Below, in pieces: positions 45,737 to 55,673 of a stretch of 64,000 nt of DNA. The translations under genes were made by a program, and so were the position numbers. The notes under the pieces are model-generated. The model had not been told where the DNA came from. It did not search any database and saw only the letters and a program-made list of their open reading frames with translations. Each line of letters starts with the position of its first letter. Position 1 is the stretch's first letter. Source of the stretch: Streptomyces corallincola (GTDB lineage Bacteria > Actinomycetota > Actinomycetes > Streptomycetales > Streptomycetaceae). Location of the stretch: positions 62,001 through 126,000 of the forward strand of contig NZ_JAHRXF010000011.1 in assembly GCF_019104725.1 (NCBI RefSeq). The letters are read 5' to 3'.

Positions 45737-46417
45737 ATGAGCCGACGATCCGGCATCCTCGAGTTCGCCGTCCTCGGACTGCTGCGCGAGTCCCCCATGC
45801 ACGGCTACGAGCTGCGCAAACGACTCAACACTTCACTGGGTGTGTTCCGAGCGTTCAGTTACGGAACGCTCTACCCCTGCCTCAAGACGCTGGTCGCCAG
45901 CGGCTGGTTGATCGAGGAACCGGGCAACACCCAGGAAGACCCTCTCGCCGCTCCGCTCACCGGCCGCCGCGCCAAGATCGTCTACCGGTTGACGGCGGAA
46001 GGTAAGGAGCACTTCGAGGATCTGCTCTCGCAGACCGGTCCCGACGCGTACGAGGACGAGCACTTCGCGGCCAGGTTCGCGTTCTTCGGCCAGACCTCAC
46101 GGGACGTGCGCATGCGCGTCCTGGAGGGGCGGCGCAGCCGCCTGGAGGAACGCCTGGAGAAGATGCGCGCCTCGCTGGTCCGCACCCGGGAGCGGCTCGA
46201 CGACTACACGCTCGAACTCCAGCGCCACGGAATGGAGTCCGTGGAGCGCGAAGTGCGCTGGCTGAACGAGCTGATCGAGAGCGAGCGGGCGGGCCGGGAC
46301 CTGGGTGGTCCCGAGTCCCGGAGCGCGGCTCAGCAGGACACATCTGGAGCGACGGGCGGCCTGCCCCGCCCGGGGGACGGCCCCCGGACGGATCCGCCCG
46401 GCGACACCACCACGTGA
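45737..46417 (+). CDS. PadR-family regulator of the ino1 operon
   Basis: ATG 45737, behind GGAAGGAG, gives 226 residues. The winged helix is residues 1-110 ([39 protein letters not shown]), followed by a long helical dimerisation region (~120-195) and a disordered acidic tail. Ino1 starts 43 bp downstream, so they form an operon, and a PadR-type palindrome precedes this gene. PadR proteins are mostly repressors released by a ligand; the ligand here is unknown. Confidence 0.9.
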   Translation: MSRRSGILEFAVLGLLRESPMHGYELRKRLNTSLGVFRAFSYGTLYPCLKTLVASGWLIEEPGNTQEDPLAAPLTGRRAKIVYRLTAEGKEHFEDLLSQTGPDAYEDEHFAARFAFFGQTSRDVRMRVLEGRRSRLEERLEKMRASLVRTRERLDDYTLELQRHGMESVEREVRWLNELIESERAGRDLGGPESRSAAQQDTSGATGGLPRPGDGPRTDPPGDTTT

Positions 46418-46460
46418 AGCCCGCTCGGGGCCTCACTCGTACACACAGGGAGCAACCGGA

Positions 46461-47543
46461 ATGGGTTCGGTTCGCGTAGCGATCGTCGGTGTGGGCAACT
46501 GCGCCGCGTCGCTGGTGCAGGGAGTCGAGTACTACAAGGATGCCGACGCGGCGTCCAAGGTCCCCGGTCTGATGCATGTGCAGTTCGGTGACTACCACGT
46601 GCGTGACGTCGAGTTCGTCGCCGCGTTCGACGTCGATGCGAAGAAGGTCGGCCTCGACCTGGCGGACGCGATCGGCGCCTCCGAGAACAACACCATCAAG
46701 ATCTGCGACGTGCCCTCCACCGGCGTCACCGTGCAGCGCGGCCACACCCTCGACGGCCTCGGCAAGTACTACCGCCTGACCATCGAGGAGTCCGAGGCCG
46801 AGCCGGTCGATGTCGTCAAGGTCCTGAAGGACCAGCGGGTCGATGTCCTGGTCTGCTACCTGCCCGTCGGCTCCGAGGACGCGGCGAAGTTCTACGCCCA
46901 GGCCGCCATCGACGCCAAGGTCGCCTTCGTCAACGCCCTCCCGGTCTTCATCGCCGGTACCAAGGAGTGGGCGGACAAGTTCACCGAGGCCGGTGTACCG
47001 ATCGTCGGTGACGACATCAAGTCCCAGGTCGGCGCCACCATCACGCACCGCGTCATGGCGAAGCTGTTCGAGGACCGCGGTGTCGTCCTGGACCGCACGA
47101 TGCAGCTGAACGTCGGCGGCAACATGGACTTCAAGAACATGCTGGAGCGCGACCGGCTGGAGTCCAAGAAGATCTCCAAGACCCAGGCCGTCACCTCCCA
47201 GATCCCCGACCGGGACCTCGGCGAGAAGAACGTCCACATCGGCCCGTCCGACTACGTCGCCTGGCTCGACGACCGCAAGTGGGCCTATGTCCGCCTCGAA
47301 GGCCGCGCCTTCGGCGACGTCCCGCTGAACCTGGAGTACAAGCTGGAGGTCTGGGACTCCCCGAACTCCGCCGGTGTCATCATCGACGCCCTGCGCGCCG
47401 CGAAGATCGCCAAGGACCGGGGCATCGGCGGCCCCATCCTCTCCGCGTCCTCGTACTTCATGAAGTCCCCGCCGGTGCAGTACTTCGACGACGAGGCCCG
47501 CGAGAACGTCGAGAAGTTCATTCGCGGTGACGTCGAGCGCTAG
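46461..47543 (+). CDS. ino1: inositol-3-phosphate synthase
   Basis: The 360-residue protein matches the short actinobacterial form of this enzyme: [25 protein letters not shown] (NAD-binding), [19 protein letters not shown] and [11 protein letters not shown] with catalytic lysines following. It converts glucose-6-phosphate to 1D-myo-inositol-3-phosphate with NAD+. In actinobacteria the product feeds mycothiol and phosphatidylinositol. It is in an operon with padR and is followed by a strong terminator. Confidence 0.96.
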   Translation: MGSVRVAIVGVGNCAASLVQGVEYYKDADAASKVPGLMHVQFGDYHVRDVEFVAAFDVDAKKVGLDLADAIGASENNTIKICDVPSTGVTVQRGHTLDGLGKYYRLTIEESEAEPVDVVKVLKDQRVDVLVCYLPVGSEDAAKFYAQAAIDAKVAFVNALPVFIAGTKEWADKFTEAGVPIVGDDIKSQVGATITHRVMAKLFEDRGVVLDRTMQLNVGGNMDFKNMLERDRLESKKISKTQAVTSQIPDRDLGEKNVHIGPSDYVAWLDDRKWAYVRLEGRAFGDVPLNLEYKLEVWDSPNSAGVIIDALRAAKIAKDRGIGGPILSASSYFMKSPPVQYFDDEARENVEKFIRGDVER

Positions 47544-47635
47544 CCGCCAGGCTCCGCGCCCGCTCCACCCGGCACGGCGCGCCGCTCACCGGCGCCGCGC
47601 GTCAGTTCGCTGAGAACGCTCCTGCCAGGGCAGTG

Positions 47636-47668
47636 AGGGTCCTCGGGTCCACCGGACCCGAGGACCCT
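47636..47668 (+). terminator. terminator of padR-ino1
   Basis: A 15-bp perfect stem (AGGGTCCTCGGGTCC and its complement) with loop ACC lies 92 bp past the ino1 stop and just before the MFS gene. Confidence 0.88.
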
Positions 47669-47691
47669 CCGCATATGTGAGGCTGTGCCCC

Positions 47692-49002
47692 ATGCCCGTC
47701 GTCCGCGACCTGCGGGTCCTGCTGAGCCTCCGTGATTTCCGGCGCCTGCTGACCGTCCGCCTGCTCTCCCAGGGCGCCGACGGCGTCTTCCAGGTCGCGC
47801 TCGCCGCCTATGTGGTGTTCTCCCCGGAGGAGCAGTCCTCGGCGGCATCGGTCGCCTCCGCGATGGCCGTCCTGCTGCTCCCCTACTCCCTGGTCGGCCC
47901 CTTCGCCGGTGTTCTGCTGGACCGCTGGCGACGCCGTCAGGTGTTCGTCCACGGCAATCTGCTGCGCGCCCTGCTCGCCGCCGGAACCGCCGTGCTGATG
48001 GTCAGCGGGGTCCCGGACTGGCTGTTCTACCTCTCCGCCCTGTGCGTCACGGCCGTCAACCGCTTCGTCCTCGCCGGACTGTCCGCCTCGCTGCCCCGCG
48101 TCGTGGACTCCGGACGGCTCGTCATCGCCAACTCCCTCTCCCCGACCGCGGGCACGCTCGCGGCGACCGCCGGAGGCGGCCTCGCCTTCGCCGTGCGGCT
48201 CCTCTCCTCGGGCTCCGACGCGGCCGTGGTACTGCTCGGCGCACTGCTCTACCTGGCCGCCGCGCTCACCTCACTGACCCTGCCGGTCGCTCTGCTCGGC
48301 CCCGACCACCGCCCGGTGCAGCCACGTCTGCGGGACGCCGTCGCGGGCACCGCGCGGGATCTGCTCGCCGCCGTACGGCACCTCAGCGAGCCCCGGCGCC
48401 GGGACGCCGTGCGAGCGCTGGGCGCGATGACGCTGATGCGCTTCTGCTACGGCGCCCTGCTCGTCCTGCTGCTGATGCTGTGCAGGTACGCGCTCTCCGG
48501 CACGCCGGAGGAAGGTCTGCGGCTGCTGGGACTTGCGCTGGCGGTGTCCGGGGCCGGATTCTTCGTCGCCGCCGTGGTGACACCGGGGACGGCCGGACGG
48601 CTGGGCCCCATCCGCTGGATCGTCGTCTGCGCCGGTGCGGCGGCGGCCCTGGAACCGGTGCTCGGCCTCTGGTTCGCAACAGCGCCCCTGATGGCCGCCG
48701 CCTTCGTCCTGGGACTGGTGACACAGGGCGCGAAGATCGCGACGGACACGATCGTGCAGGAGTCCATCGCCGACGACTTCCGGGGCCGGATCTTCTCCGT
48801 CTACGACGTCCTCTTCAACGTCGCTTTCGTCGGCGCCGCCGGAGTGGCCGCGCTGATGCTCCCGCCGGACGGCCGCTCGGTGGCCCTGGTCGTACTGGTC
48901 GCCCTCGCCTACGGCACGGTCGCCGTCCTGATGTCCGGCCGCCGGACGGTCCAGGAGAGCGAGAAGGGCGATGTTTCACGTGAAACATCGCCCCCTCGGT
49001 AG
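47692..49002 (+). CDS. MFS-type membrane transporter
   Basis: From ATG 47692 the protein is 436 residues with 12 hydrophobic segments; an in-frame ATG at 47677 is an alternative. Segments such as LRVLLSLRDFRRLLTVRLLSQGADGVFQVAL and GVLLDRWRRRQVFVHGNLLRALLAA place it among MFS_3-type exporters. The substrate is unknown. Its last codons (DVSRETSPPR) are encoded by a parS at the centre of a 28-bp palindrome, so the 3' end of the gene coincides with a ParB site. Confidence 0.85.
   Translation: MPVVRDLRVLLSLRDFRRLLTVRLLSQGADGVFQVALAAYVVFSPEEQSSAASVASAMAVLLLPYSLVGPFAGVLLDRWRRRQVFVHGNLLRALLAAGTAVLMVSGVPDWLFYLSALCVTAVNRFVLAGLSASLPRVVDSGRLVIANSLSPTAGTLAATAGGGLAFAVRLLSSGSDAAVVLLGALLYLAAALTSLTLPVALLGPDHRPVQPRLRDAVAGTARDLLAAVRHLSEPRRRDAVRALGAMTLMRFCYGALLVLLLMLCRYALSGTPEEGLRLLGLALAVSGAGFFVAAVVTPGTAGRLGPIRWIVVCAGAAAALEPVLGLWFATAPLMAAAFVLGLVTQGAKIATDTIVQESIADDFRGRIFSVYDVLFNVAFVGAAGVAALMLPPDGRSVALVVLVALAYGTVAVLMSGRRTVQESEKGDVSRETSPPR
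48966..48993. promoter_or_regulatory. parS site in a 28-bp perfect palindrome, MFS gene 3' end
   Basis: parS 48973-48986 with perfect flanks GGGCGAT/ATCGCCC. In frame it encodes Val-Ser-Arg-Glu-Thr near the C-terminus. Confidence 0.95.
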
Positions 49003-49017
49003 TCCGCGCGCTCTCGT

Positions 49018-49031
49018 GTTTCACGTGAAAC
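49018..49031. promoter_or_regulatory. parS site (perfect), MFS-cca gap
   Basis: Perfect parS, 45 bp from the previous site and 15 bp past the cca stop. Confidence 0.95.
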
Positions 49032-49046
49032 ATCGACGCCCGCGGC

Positions 49047-50489
49047 TCAGTTCTGCGCGGCCCACCACTCCTTGAGAGCGGCCACCGCGGCGTCGTACTC
49101 CATCGGCCCGTGCTCCAGGCGCAGCTCCAGCAGGTGCTTGTACGCCTGGCCGATCACCGGTCCGGGGGTGACACCCAGGATCTGCATGATCTGGTTGCCG
49201 TCCAGGTCGGGGCGGATCGCGTCCAGCTCCTCCTGCTCCTGGAGCTGCGCGATCCGCTCCTCCAGCCCGTCGTAGGCCCGGGCGAGCGTGGCCGCCTTGC
49301 GCTTGTTCCGGGTGGTGCAGTCGGAGCGGGTCAGCTTGTGGAGGCGCTCCAGCAGCGGGCCCGCGTCCCGGACGTACCGGCGCACCGCGGAGTCCGTCCA
49401 CTCCCCGGCTCCGTAGCCGTGGAAGCGGAGGTGCAGTTCGACCAGCCGCGAGACGTCCTTGACCAGATCGTTGGAGTACTTCAGCGCCGTCATGCGCTTC
49501 TTGGTCATCTTCGCGCCCACCATCTCGTGGTGGTGGAAGGAGACCCGGCCGTCCTCCTCGAAGCGGCGCGTGCGCGGCTTGCCGATGTCATGGAGCAGCG
49601 CGGAGAGCCGCAGTACCAGGTCGGGGCCCTCCTGCTCCAGCGCGATCGCCTGCTCCAGCACGATCAGCGTGTGGTCGTAGACGTCCTTGTGCCGGTGGTG
49701 CTCGTCGCTCTCCAGCCGCAGGGCGGGCAGCTCGGGCAGGACGTGACCGGCGAGTCCGGTGTCCACCAGCAGGGTCAGGCCCTTGCGCGGGTGGGCGGAG
49801 AGGATCAGCTTGTTCAGCTCGTCCCGTACGCGCTCCGCCGAGACGATCTCGATCCGTGCGGCCATGTCGGTCATCGCGGTGACGACCTCGGGGGCGACCT
49901 CGAAATCGAGCTGGGCGGCGAACCGGGCGGCGCGCATCATCCGCAGCGGGTCGTCCGAGAACGAATCCTCGGGGGTGCCGGGCGTGCGCAGCACCCGGGC
50001 GGCCAGGTCCTCCAGGCCACCGTGCGGGTCCACGAAGTCCTTCTCCGGCAGTGCCACGGCCATCGCGTTCACCGTGAAGTCACGGCGGACGAGGTCCTCC
50101 TCGATGGAGTCGCCGTAGGACACCTCGGGCTTGCGCGAGGTGCGGTCGTACGCCTCGGACCGGTAGGTGGTGACCTCGATCTGGTAGCCGCCCTTGTGCG
50201 CGCCGACCGTGCCGAAGGCGATGCCCACCTCCCATACGGCGTCGGCCCAGGGCCGCACGATCTTCAGGACGTCCTCGGGGCGGGCGTCCGTCGTGAAGTC
50301 CAAGTCGTTGCCGAGGCGGCCGAGCAACGCGTCCCGGACCGATCCGCCCACCAGCGCGAGCGAGAAACCGGCCTCCTGGAAGCGGCGGGCGAGATCGTCG
50401 GCGACGGGGGCGACCCGTAGCAGCTCGCTCACAGCGCGTTGCTGCGCCTCGTTCAGCGCGGAGGGATTGTCATCGTGGGAATTCGGCAC
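49047..50489 (-). CDS. cca: CCA tRNA nucleotidyltransferase
   Basis: The 480-residue class II enzyme has LVGGSVRDALLGR and NDLDFTTDA (metal-binding Asp-x-Asp) at about 46-70, RRDFTVNAMA, then head-domain RAARFAAQLDF and an HD domain with SALLHDIGKPRT. It adds or repairs the CCA 3' end of tRNAs; actinomycetes may use such enzymes for that or as a poly(A) polymerase relative. It is divergent from the next envelope genes. Confidence 0.93.
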   Translation of the reverse strand: MPNSHDDNPSALNEAQQRAVSELLRVAPVADDLARRFQEAGFSLALVGGSVRDALLGRLGNDLDFTTDARPEDVLKIVRPWADAVWEVGIAFGTVGAHKGGYQIEVTTYRSEAYDRTSRKPEVSYGDSIEEDLVRRDFTVNAMAVALPEKDFVDPHGGLEDLAARVLRTPGTPEDSFSDDPLRMMRAARFAAQLDFEVAPEVVTAMTDMAARIEIVSAERVRDELNKLILSAHPRKGLTLLVDTGLAGHVLPELPALRLESDEHHRHKDVYDHTLIVLEQAIALEQEGPDLVLRLSALLHDIGKPRTRRFEEDGRVSFHHHEMVGAKMTKKRMTALKYSNDLVKDVSRLVELHLRFHGYGAGEWTDSAVRRYVRDAGPLLERLHKLTRSDCTTRNKRKAATLARAYDGLEERIAQLQEQEELDAIRPDLDGNQIMQILGVTPGPVIGQAYKHLLELRLEHGPMEYDAAVAALKEWWAAQN

Positions 50490-50746
50490 AACAGAAGAGA
50501 CTACGTGCCCTGGGACACCCCTGGCCGCCTCGGTGAGCGGGCCCGGACAGCTCGGGCCATACCCCTGCGGGCCCTGGTGTTTACGGCAGTCGGACCGCTC
50601 TCCTCCCGATACTGGACAGAGAGGACGACCTGCGGCCGTTGCCGATCTTGTGACCGACGCCGCGGCACTTCCCTTCAGCGAGCCTCGTTACCATGCGTGG
50701 ACGCACATTCCGACGACCACTGACGACGACGAGGGACGGACAGCGC

Positions 50747-53152
50747 GTGGCCGAGGCGGCTGACTTCCAAGCGACCAGTGCCTCCTCCGTGCGGCGGTGG
50801 GTCCGGCGCACCGGCACACTGCTCGCCGGGGCGCCCCTGCTGGCCGGTCTGCTGCAGCTGCCCGCGGCCGGTCCCGCCGAGGCCGCCGCCTCGGACCAGG
50901 CGGCCGCCTCCGATCAGGTCTCGGTCGCGCTGGACTCGCTCACCCCGAGCGCCCCGACCGACGGGGACACCCTGAAGGTGTCCGGCACGGTCACCAACCA
51001 CGGCAAGCAGACCGTGACCGACGCCCACGTCGGACTGCGGGTCGGCCCGCTGCTGAACACCCGGTCCGCGATCGACGGCGTCTCCCGGCACCCGCACGAC
51101 CTCCAGGGCCCGTCCGGCGACGCGATCGACGCGAAGTACGAGCAGAAGTTCGCCAAGCTGGTGCCCGGTGTCGGAGAGCACTTCAGCGTCTCCGTCCCGG
51201 TGGACAAGCTCGACCTCGGCGCGGACGGCGTCTACGAGTTCGGCGTCACCCTGGCCGGGCGTACGTCCGCGCAGCCCTGGGACCAGACGCTCGGCATCGA
51301 GCGCACGTTCCTGCCGTGGCAGCCCTCCGAGGCCGACACGAAGACGAAGACCACCTTCCTGTGGCCGCTGATCTCCCCGGTCCACATGACGGCCCGCACG
51401 GGCGCGGGCGAGTTGCAGACCCCCGTCTTCCTCAACGACGACCTGGCCAAGGACCTCGCGCCCGGCGGCCGTCTCCAGCAGATGCTGGCGCTCGGCAAGG
51501 ATCTGGACGTCACCTGGGTCATCGACCCGGACCTGCTGGCGTCCGTGGACGCGATGGCCGACAGCTACCGCGTCCAGGGCCCGGACGGCACCACCACGGC
51601 GGGCAGCGCGGCGAACCGGGCACTGGCCAAGAAGTGGCTGGCCGACCTCCAGAAGGCCGTGGCGGGCAAGGAGGTCGTCGCGCTGCCGTTCGGCGATCCG
51701 GACCTCGCCTCCCTCGCGCACAACGGCACCAGCGTCACGGGCTCGCTCAGCCACCTCAAGGACGCCACCGATGTCGCCGCCCTCACGGTGAAGACGGTGC
51801 TGCACGTCACCCCGAGCACCGACTTCGCCTGGCCCGTGGACGGGGCGGTGGACCCGTCGATCATGAAGGTGGCCACGTCGGCGGGGGCCGACCGGGTCAT
51901 CGCCCGCAGCGACAGCCTCCAGGAGAGCCCCGGCCTCACCTACACCCCGTCCGCCGCCCGTCCGGTGGGCGGCGGCACGACGGCGGTGGTGGCCGACGCG
52001 CGCATGTCCACGGCGTTCGAGGGCGACCTGACCAAGGCGGACGCCACGACCCTGGCCGAGCAGGAGTTCCTGGCCCAGAGCCTGGAAGTGAACGCCCAGA
52101 CCGACAAGCAGCGCAGCATCGTCGTCGCCCCGCAGCGGATGCCGACGGCGAGCCAGGCACGGGCGATGGCGACGGCCCTCAAGGCCCTCCAGGGCTCCAC
52201 CTGGTCGGAGGCGCAGAACCTGACGGCCGCCGCGAAGGCCAAGCCCGACCCCGCCGCCAGCACCCGCATCCCGTCCACGTCGGCTTACCCGTCCTCGCTG
52301 CGCAAGCAGGAGCTGCCCCGCTCGGCGTTCGTGACGATCGCCAACACCCAGGACAAGCTCGACAACTTCAAGGTGATCCTCAGCGACCAGTCCCGCGTGG
52401 TCACCCCGTTCGGCAGGGCCATAAACCGCGAGATGTCCACCTCGTGGCGCGGCCACGCCTCGGCGGCCACCGGCTTCCGGGGTGATGTGGAGGACTGGCT
52501 CGACGACCTGTCCCAGCAGGTCAAGCTGATCGACAAGTCGGAGACCAAGCTCTCCGGACGCAGCGCCACCATCCCAGTGACCGTGCAGAACAACCTCGTG
52601 CAGCCCGTCGAGCATCTGGTACTGCGGCTCAGCTCGACGCAGCCGACCCGTCTGAAGGTCGGCGGCAAGGCCTACTACGAGCAGCGCGTGGACATCTCCG
52701 GCGGCCACAGCCAGTCGGTGAAGTTCACCACCACGGCCAACGCCAACGGCCGCACCGCGGTCGTCGCCCAGCTGTTCACCGAGGACGGGCAGGAGTACGG
52801 CTCCGCCGTCAGCTTCGACGTCACGGTCACCGAGGTCACGCCGACCGTGATGCTCGTCATCGGCGGCGGCGTCCTGCTGCTGGTCCTGGCCGGATTCCGG
52901 ATGTACACGCACCGCAAGCGCGCGGCGGCCCGCCAGGCCGGGGAGGACGGCCCGGACAGCCCGGCCGCGGCGGACAGCGGTGACGGCGGTGACGGCGAGG
53001 GGAACCCGGACGCACCCGGCGAGCGTCTCCCGCAGGAGAGCGACGGGCCCGCCGGGGCGGAGCCCCGCTCGGACCAGCCGAGTGACCCTGCGCCGGACAC
53101 CGCACCGGAAAGCGCCGACCCGTCCGGGACGGGTGAGAGAGTGGACCGTTGA
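50747..53152 (+). CDS. secreted membrane-anchored protein (DUF6049-like)
   Basis: From GTG 50747 (GAGGGACGGA ahead) the product is 801 residues; ATG 50693 is in frame upstream. It has a signal peptide at ~20-50 (TGTLLAGAPLLAGLLQLPAAG then AEAAAS), a large extracellular part with beta-sandwich-like segments and IAN..VTVQNNLVQPVEHLVLRL, one membrane helix at ~700-718 and a Glu/Pro/Asp-rich cytoplasmic tail. I recognise it as the DUF6049-type protein that precedes murJ in actinomycetes; its function is unknown. MurJ starts 46 bp later. Confidence 0.82.
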   Translation: MAEAADFQATSASSVRRWVRRTGTLLAGAPLLAGLLQLPAAGPAEAAASDQAAASDQVSVALDSLTPSAPTDGDTLKVSGTVTNHGKQTVTDAHVGLRVGPLLNTRSAIDGVSRHPHDLQGPSGDAIDAKYEQKFAKLVPGVGEHFSVSVPVDKLDLGADGVYEFGVTLAGRTSAQPWDQTLGIERTFLPWQPSEADTKTKTTFLWPLISPVHMTARTGAGELQTPVFLNDDLAKDLAPGGRLQQMLALGKDLDVTWVIDPDLLASVDAMADSYRVQGPDGTTTAGSAANRALAKKWLADLQKAVAGKEVVALPFGDPDLASLAHNGTSVTGSLSHLKDATDVAALTVKTVLHVTPSTDFAWPVDGAVDPSIMKVATSAGADRVIARSDSLQESPGLTYTPSAARPVGGGTTAVVADARMSTAFEGDLTKADATTLAEQEFLAQSLEVNAQTDKQRSIVVAPQRMPTASQARAMATALKALQGSTWSEAQNLTAAAKAKPDPAASTRIPSTSAYPSSLRKQELPRSAFVTIANTQDKLDNFKVILSDQSRVVTPFGRAINREMSTSWRGHASAATGFRGDVEDWLDDLSQQVKLIDKSETKLSGRSATIPVTVQNNLVQPVEHLVLRLSSTQPTRLKVGGKAYYEQRVDISGGHSQSVKFTTTANANGRTAVVAQLFTEDGQEYGSAVSFDVTVTEVTPTVMLVIGGGVLLLVLAGFRMYTHRKRAAARQAGEDGPDSPAAADSGDGGDGEGNPDAPGERLPQESDGPAGAEPRSDQPSDPAPDTAPESADPSGTGERVDR

Positions 53153-53198
53153 GCGAAGTCGTGGCCGGTGTGGCCCGGAACGATGAGGTGGGGTAACC

Positions 53199-55556
53199 AT
53201 GAACGCGCCGTACGACGGTGATCGCGGCCAGGGTGCCGCCGGCCCGGGCCACCCCGAGCCGCAGCCGGAGCCCGGCCAGGTACCCCCGCAGCCCGCGGCG
53301 GACATGTACCTCCAGGACGCCTACGACCAGGACCCCTACCGCGCGGGGGACCTCTCCGCCCAGGACCCGGTCGCCGAGGCGCTCTACGACCGCGCCGCGC
53401 ACCCCCCGCCGCCTCCGGGCGCGCACGGGCAGCCGCTGTACGGCACCCCCGACCCGACGCCGAACGCACCGGACCCCCGCGTGTGGGCGCAGACCCCGCC
53501 GCCGGAGCCCGACGGCGGCACCGCCCCGTATCTGCCCTACGGCGACAACCCGCGCACCACCCGGTTCGTGGGCGTGGACGACCTCGTCTCGCACTCGGGC
53601 GAGGAGTACCACGAGCCCGACGCCTTCGCCCACCTCTTCCGGGACCAGCAGCAGAGCACCGGCCCGGCGCCCCTGGACGCGCCGGGCGTGCCGGGACCGT
53701 CCGTCGCGCCGTATCCCGCCCCGCAGCAGCCGCAGGGACCGCCCAGCCACGCCCAGCGCCACCCCGGCACCCCGTTCTCCGCCGGGCCGCCCGCGCCCGG
53801 ACACGGCGGGCAGACGCCGGTACCCGCTCCGGCGGGGGCACCGGCCGGGGCTCCGGAACCCGCGGCGGCCACCGCCACCGCCGAGCCGCTCGCACCCGCT
53901 CCGGCGGGGAAGAAGGGCGGCAAGGCTTCGGGGCTGCTGAAGTCCAGCGCCGTCATGGCGGCGGGCACGATGGTGTCCCGACTCACCGGTTTCGTCCGGT
54001 CGGCGCTGATCGTCTCGGCGCTCGGCCTGGGTGTGCTGGGCGACTCCTTCCAGGTGGCCTACCAGCTTCCGACGATGATCTACATCCTCACCGTCGGCGG
54101 CGGCCTCAACTCGGTCTTCGTCCCGCAGCTCGTCCGGGCCATGAAGGAGGACGACGACGGCGGCGAGGCGTTCGCCAACCGGCTGCTGACCCTCGTGATG
54201 GTGGCACTGGCCGCGCTGACCGGTCTCGCGGTGTACGCGGCGCCGCTGCTGGTGCGGCTGCTGTCGGACTCGGTCGCCACCAACCCGCAGGCGAGCGGCG
54301 TGGCCATCACGTTCACCCGCTACTTCCTGCCCTCGATCTTCTTCATGGGCATCCATGTGGTGATGGGTCAGATCCTCAACGCGCGCGGCAAGTTCGGCGC
54401 GATGATGTGGACGCCCGTCCTGAACAACATCGTCATCATCATCACGCTGGGCACCTTCATCTGGGTCTACGGCAGCGCCGCGAACTCGCACCTGACCGTC
54501 GCCACGATCCCGCCGCAGGGCCAGCGCCTGCTGGGCGTGGGCGTGCTGCTCGGCCTGGTCGTGCAGGCCCTGGCGATGATCCCGTACCTCCGCGAGACCG
54601 GCTTCCGCATCCGGCTGCGCTTCGACTGGCGCGGCCACGGCCTGGGCAAGGCCGCGATGCTGGCCAAGTGGACGCTGCTGTTCGTCCTGGCCAACCAGGC
54701 CGGTGCGATGGTCGTGTCCCAGCTCTCCACCGCCGCGGGCAAGACGTCGGAGCACCTGGGCACCAAGGGCACCGGCTTCGCCGCGTACGCCAACGCGCAG
54801 CTGATCTGGGGTCTGCCGCAGGCGATCATCACGGTGTCCCTGATGGCCGCGCTGCTGCCGCGCATCTCGCGGTCGGCCGCCGAGCACGACGCGGGCGCGG
54901 TACGCGACGACATCTCGCAGGGCCTGCGGACGACCGCCGTCGCCATCGTGCCGATCGCGTTCGGCTTCCTGGCGCTGGGCATCCCGATCTGCACGCTGAT
55001 CTTCGGCTCGTCGGGCATCGGCGAGTCCACCAACATGGGCTACATGCTGATGGCGTTCGGCCTCGGCCTGATCCCCTACTCGGTGCAGTACGTCGTCCTC
55101 CGCGCCTTCTACGCGTACGAGGACACCCGCACCCCCTTCTACAACACCGTCATCGTGGCCGCCTTCAACGCGGGCGTCTCCGTGGTCTGCTTCGTCACGC
55201 TGCCCGCCCGCTGGGCCGTGACCGGCATGGCTCTCGCCTACGGTGTCGCGTACGGCGTCGGTGTGGGCGTGGCCTGGCGGCGGCTGCGCAAGCGGCTCGG
55301 CGGCGACCTCGACGGGGCGCGGGTGCTGCGCACCTATGCCCGGCTCGGCATCGCCTCGGTGCCCGCCGCCCTGCTCAGTGGGGCCGCCTGCTACGGCATC
55401 GCCCAGACCCTCGGACAGGGCGTGCTCGGCTCGCTGGCCTCGGTGCTCGGCGGCGGTGTGATCCTGCTCGGGGTGTTCTTCGTGGCGGCCCGCCGGATGC
55501 GTATCGAGGAACTCAACTCCCTCGTGGGCATGGTGCGCGGGCGTCTGGGACGCTGA
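53199..55556 (+). CDS. murJ: MurJ (MviN) lipid II flippase
   Basis: The 785-residue protein has a Pro/Gln-rich cytoplasmic tail (1-240), then the 14-helix MurJ core from SSAVMAAGTMVSRLTGFVRSALIV to the end. MurJ flips lipid II across the membrane for peptidoglycan synthesis. Unlike the M. tuberculosis MviN, which carries a pseudokinase domain in the same chain, this one stops at the core, and a separate pseudokinase gene follows 117 bp later. Confidence 0.95.
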   Translation: MNAPYDGDRGQGAAGPGHPEPQPEPGQVPPQPAADMYLQDAYDQDPYRAGDLSAQDPVAEALYDRAAHPPPPPGAHGQPLYGTPDPTPNAPDPRVWAQTPPPEPDGGTAPYLPYGDNPRTTRFVGVDDLVSHSGEEYHEPDAFAHLFRDQQQSTGPAPLDAPGVPGPSVAPYPAPQQPQGPPSHAQRHPGTPFSAGPPAPGHGGQTPVPAPAGAPAGAPEPAAATATAEPLAPAPAGKKGGKASGLLKSSAVMAAGTMVSRLTGFVRSALIVSALGLGVLGDSFQVAYQLPTMIYILTVGGGLNSVFVPQLVRAMKEDDDGGEAFANRLLTLVMVALAALTGLAVYAAPLLVRLLSDSVATNPQASGVAITFTRYFLPSIFFMGIHVVMGQILNARGKFGAMMWTPVLNNIVIIITLGTFIWVYGSAANSHLTVATIPPQGQRLLGVGVLLGLVVQALAMIPYLRETGFRIRLRFDWRGHGLGKAAMLAKWTLLFVLANQAGAMVVSQLSTAAGKTSEHLGTKGTGFAAYANAQLIWGLPQAIITVSLMAALLPRISRSAAEHDAGAVRDDISQGLRTTAVAIVPIAFGFLALGIPICTLIFGSSGIGESTNMGYMLMAFGLGLIPYSVQYVVLRAFYAYEDTRTPFYNTVIVAAFNAGVSVVCFVTLPARWAVTGMALAYGVAYGVGVGVAWRRLRKRLGGDLDGARVLRTYARLGIASVPAALLSGAACYGIAQTLGQGVLGSLASVLGGGVILLGVFFVAARRMRIEELNSLVGMVRGRLGR

Positions 55557-55673
55557 GCGGGGGTAGGCGCACAACCATCGTCCGCCGCCGTGTGTCGTGC
55601 ATAGCGGCGGACTGTGGGCACAATTGGGTTCGGCGTCGGACAGCGTGCAACGGATGGGGAGGCAGGGACGACG

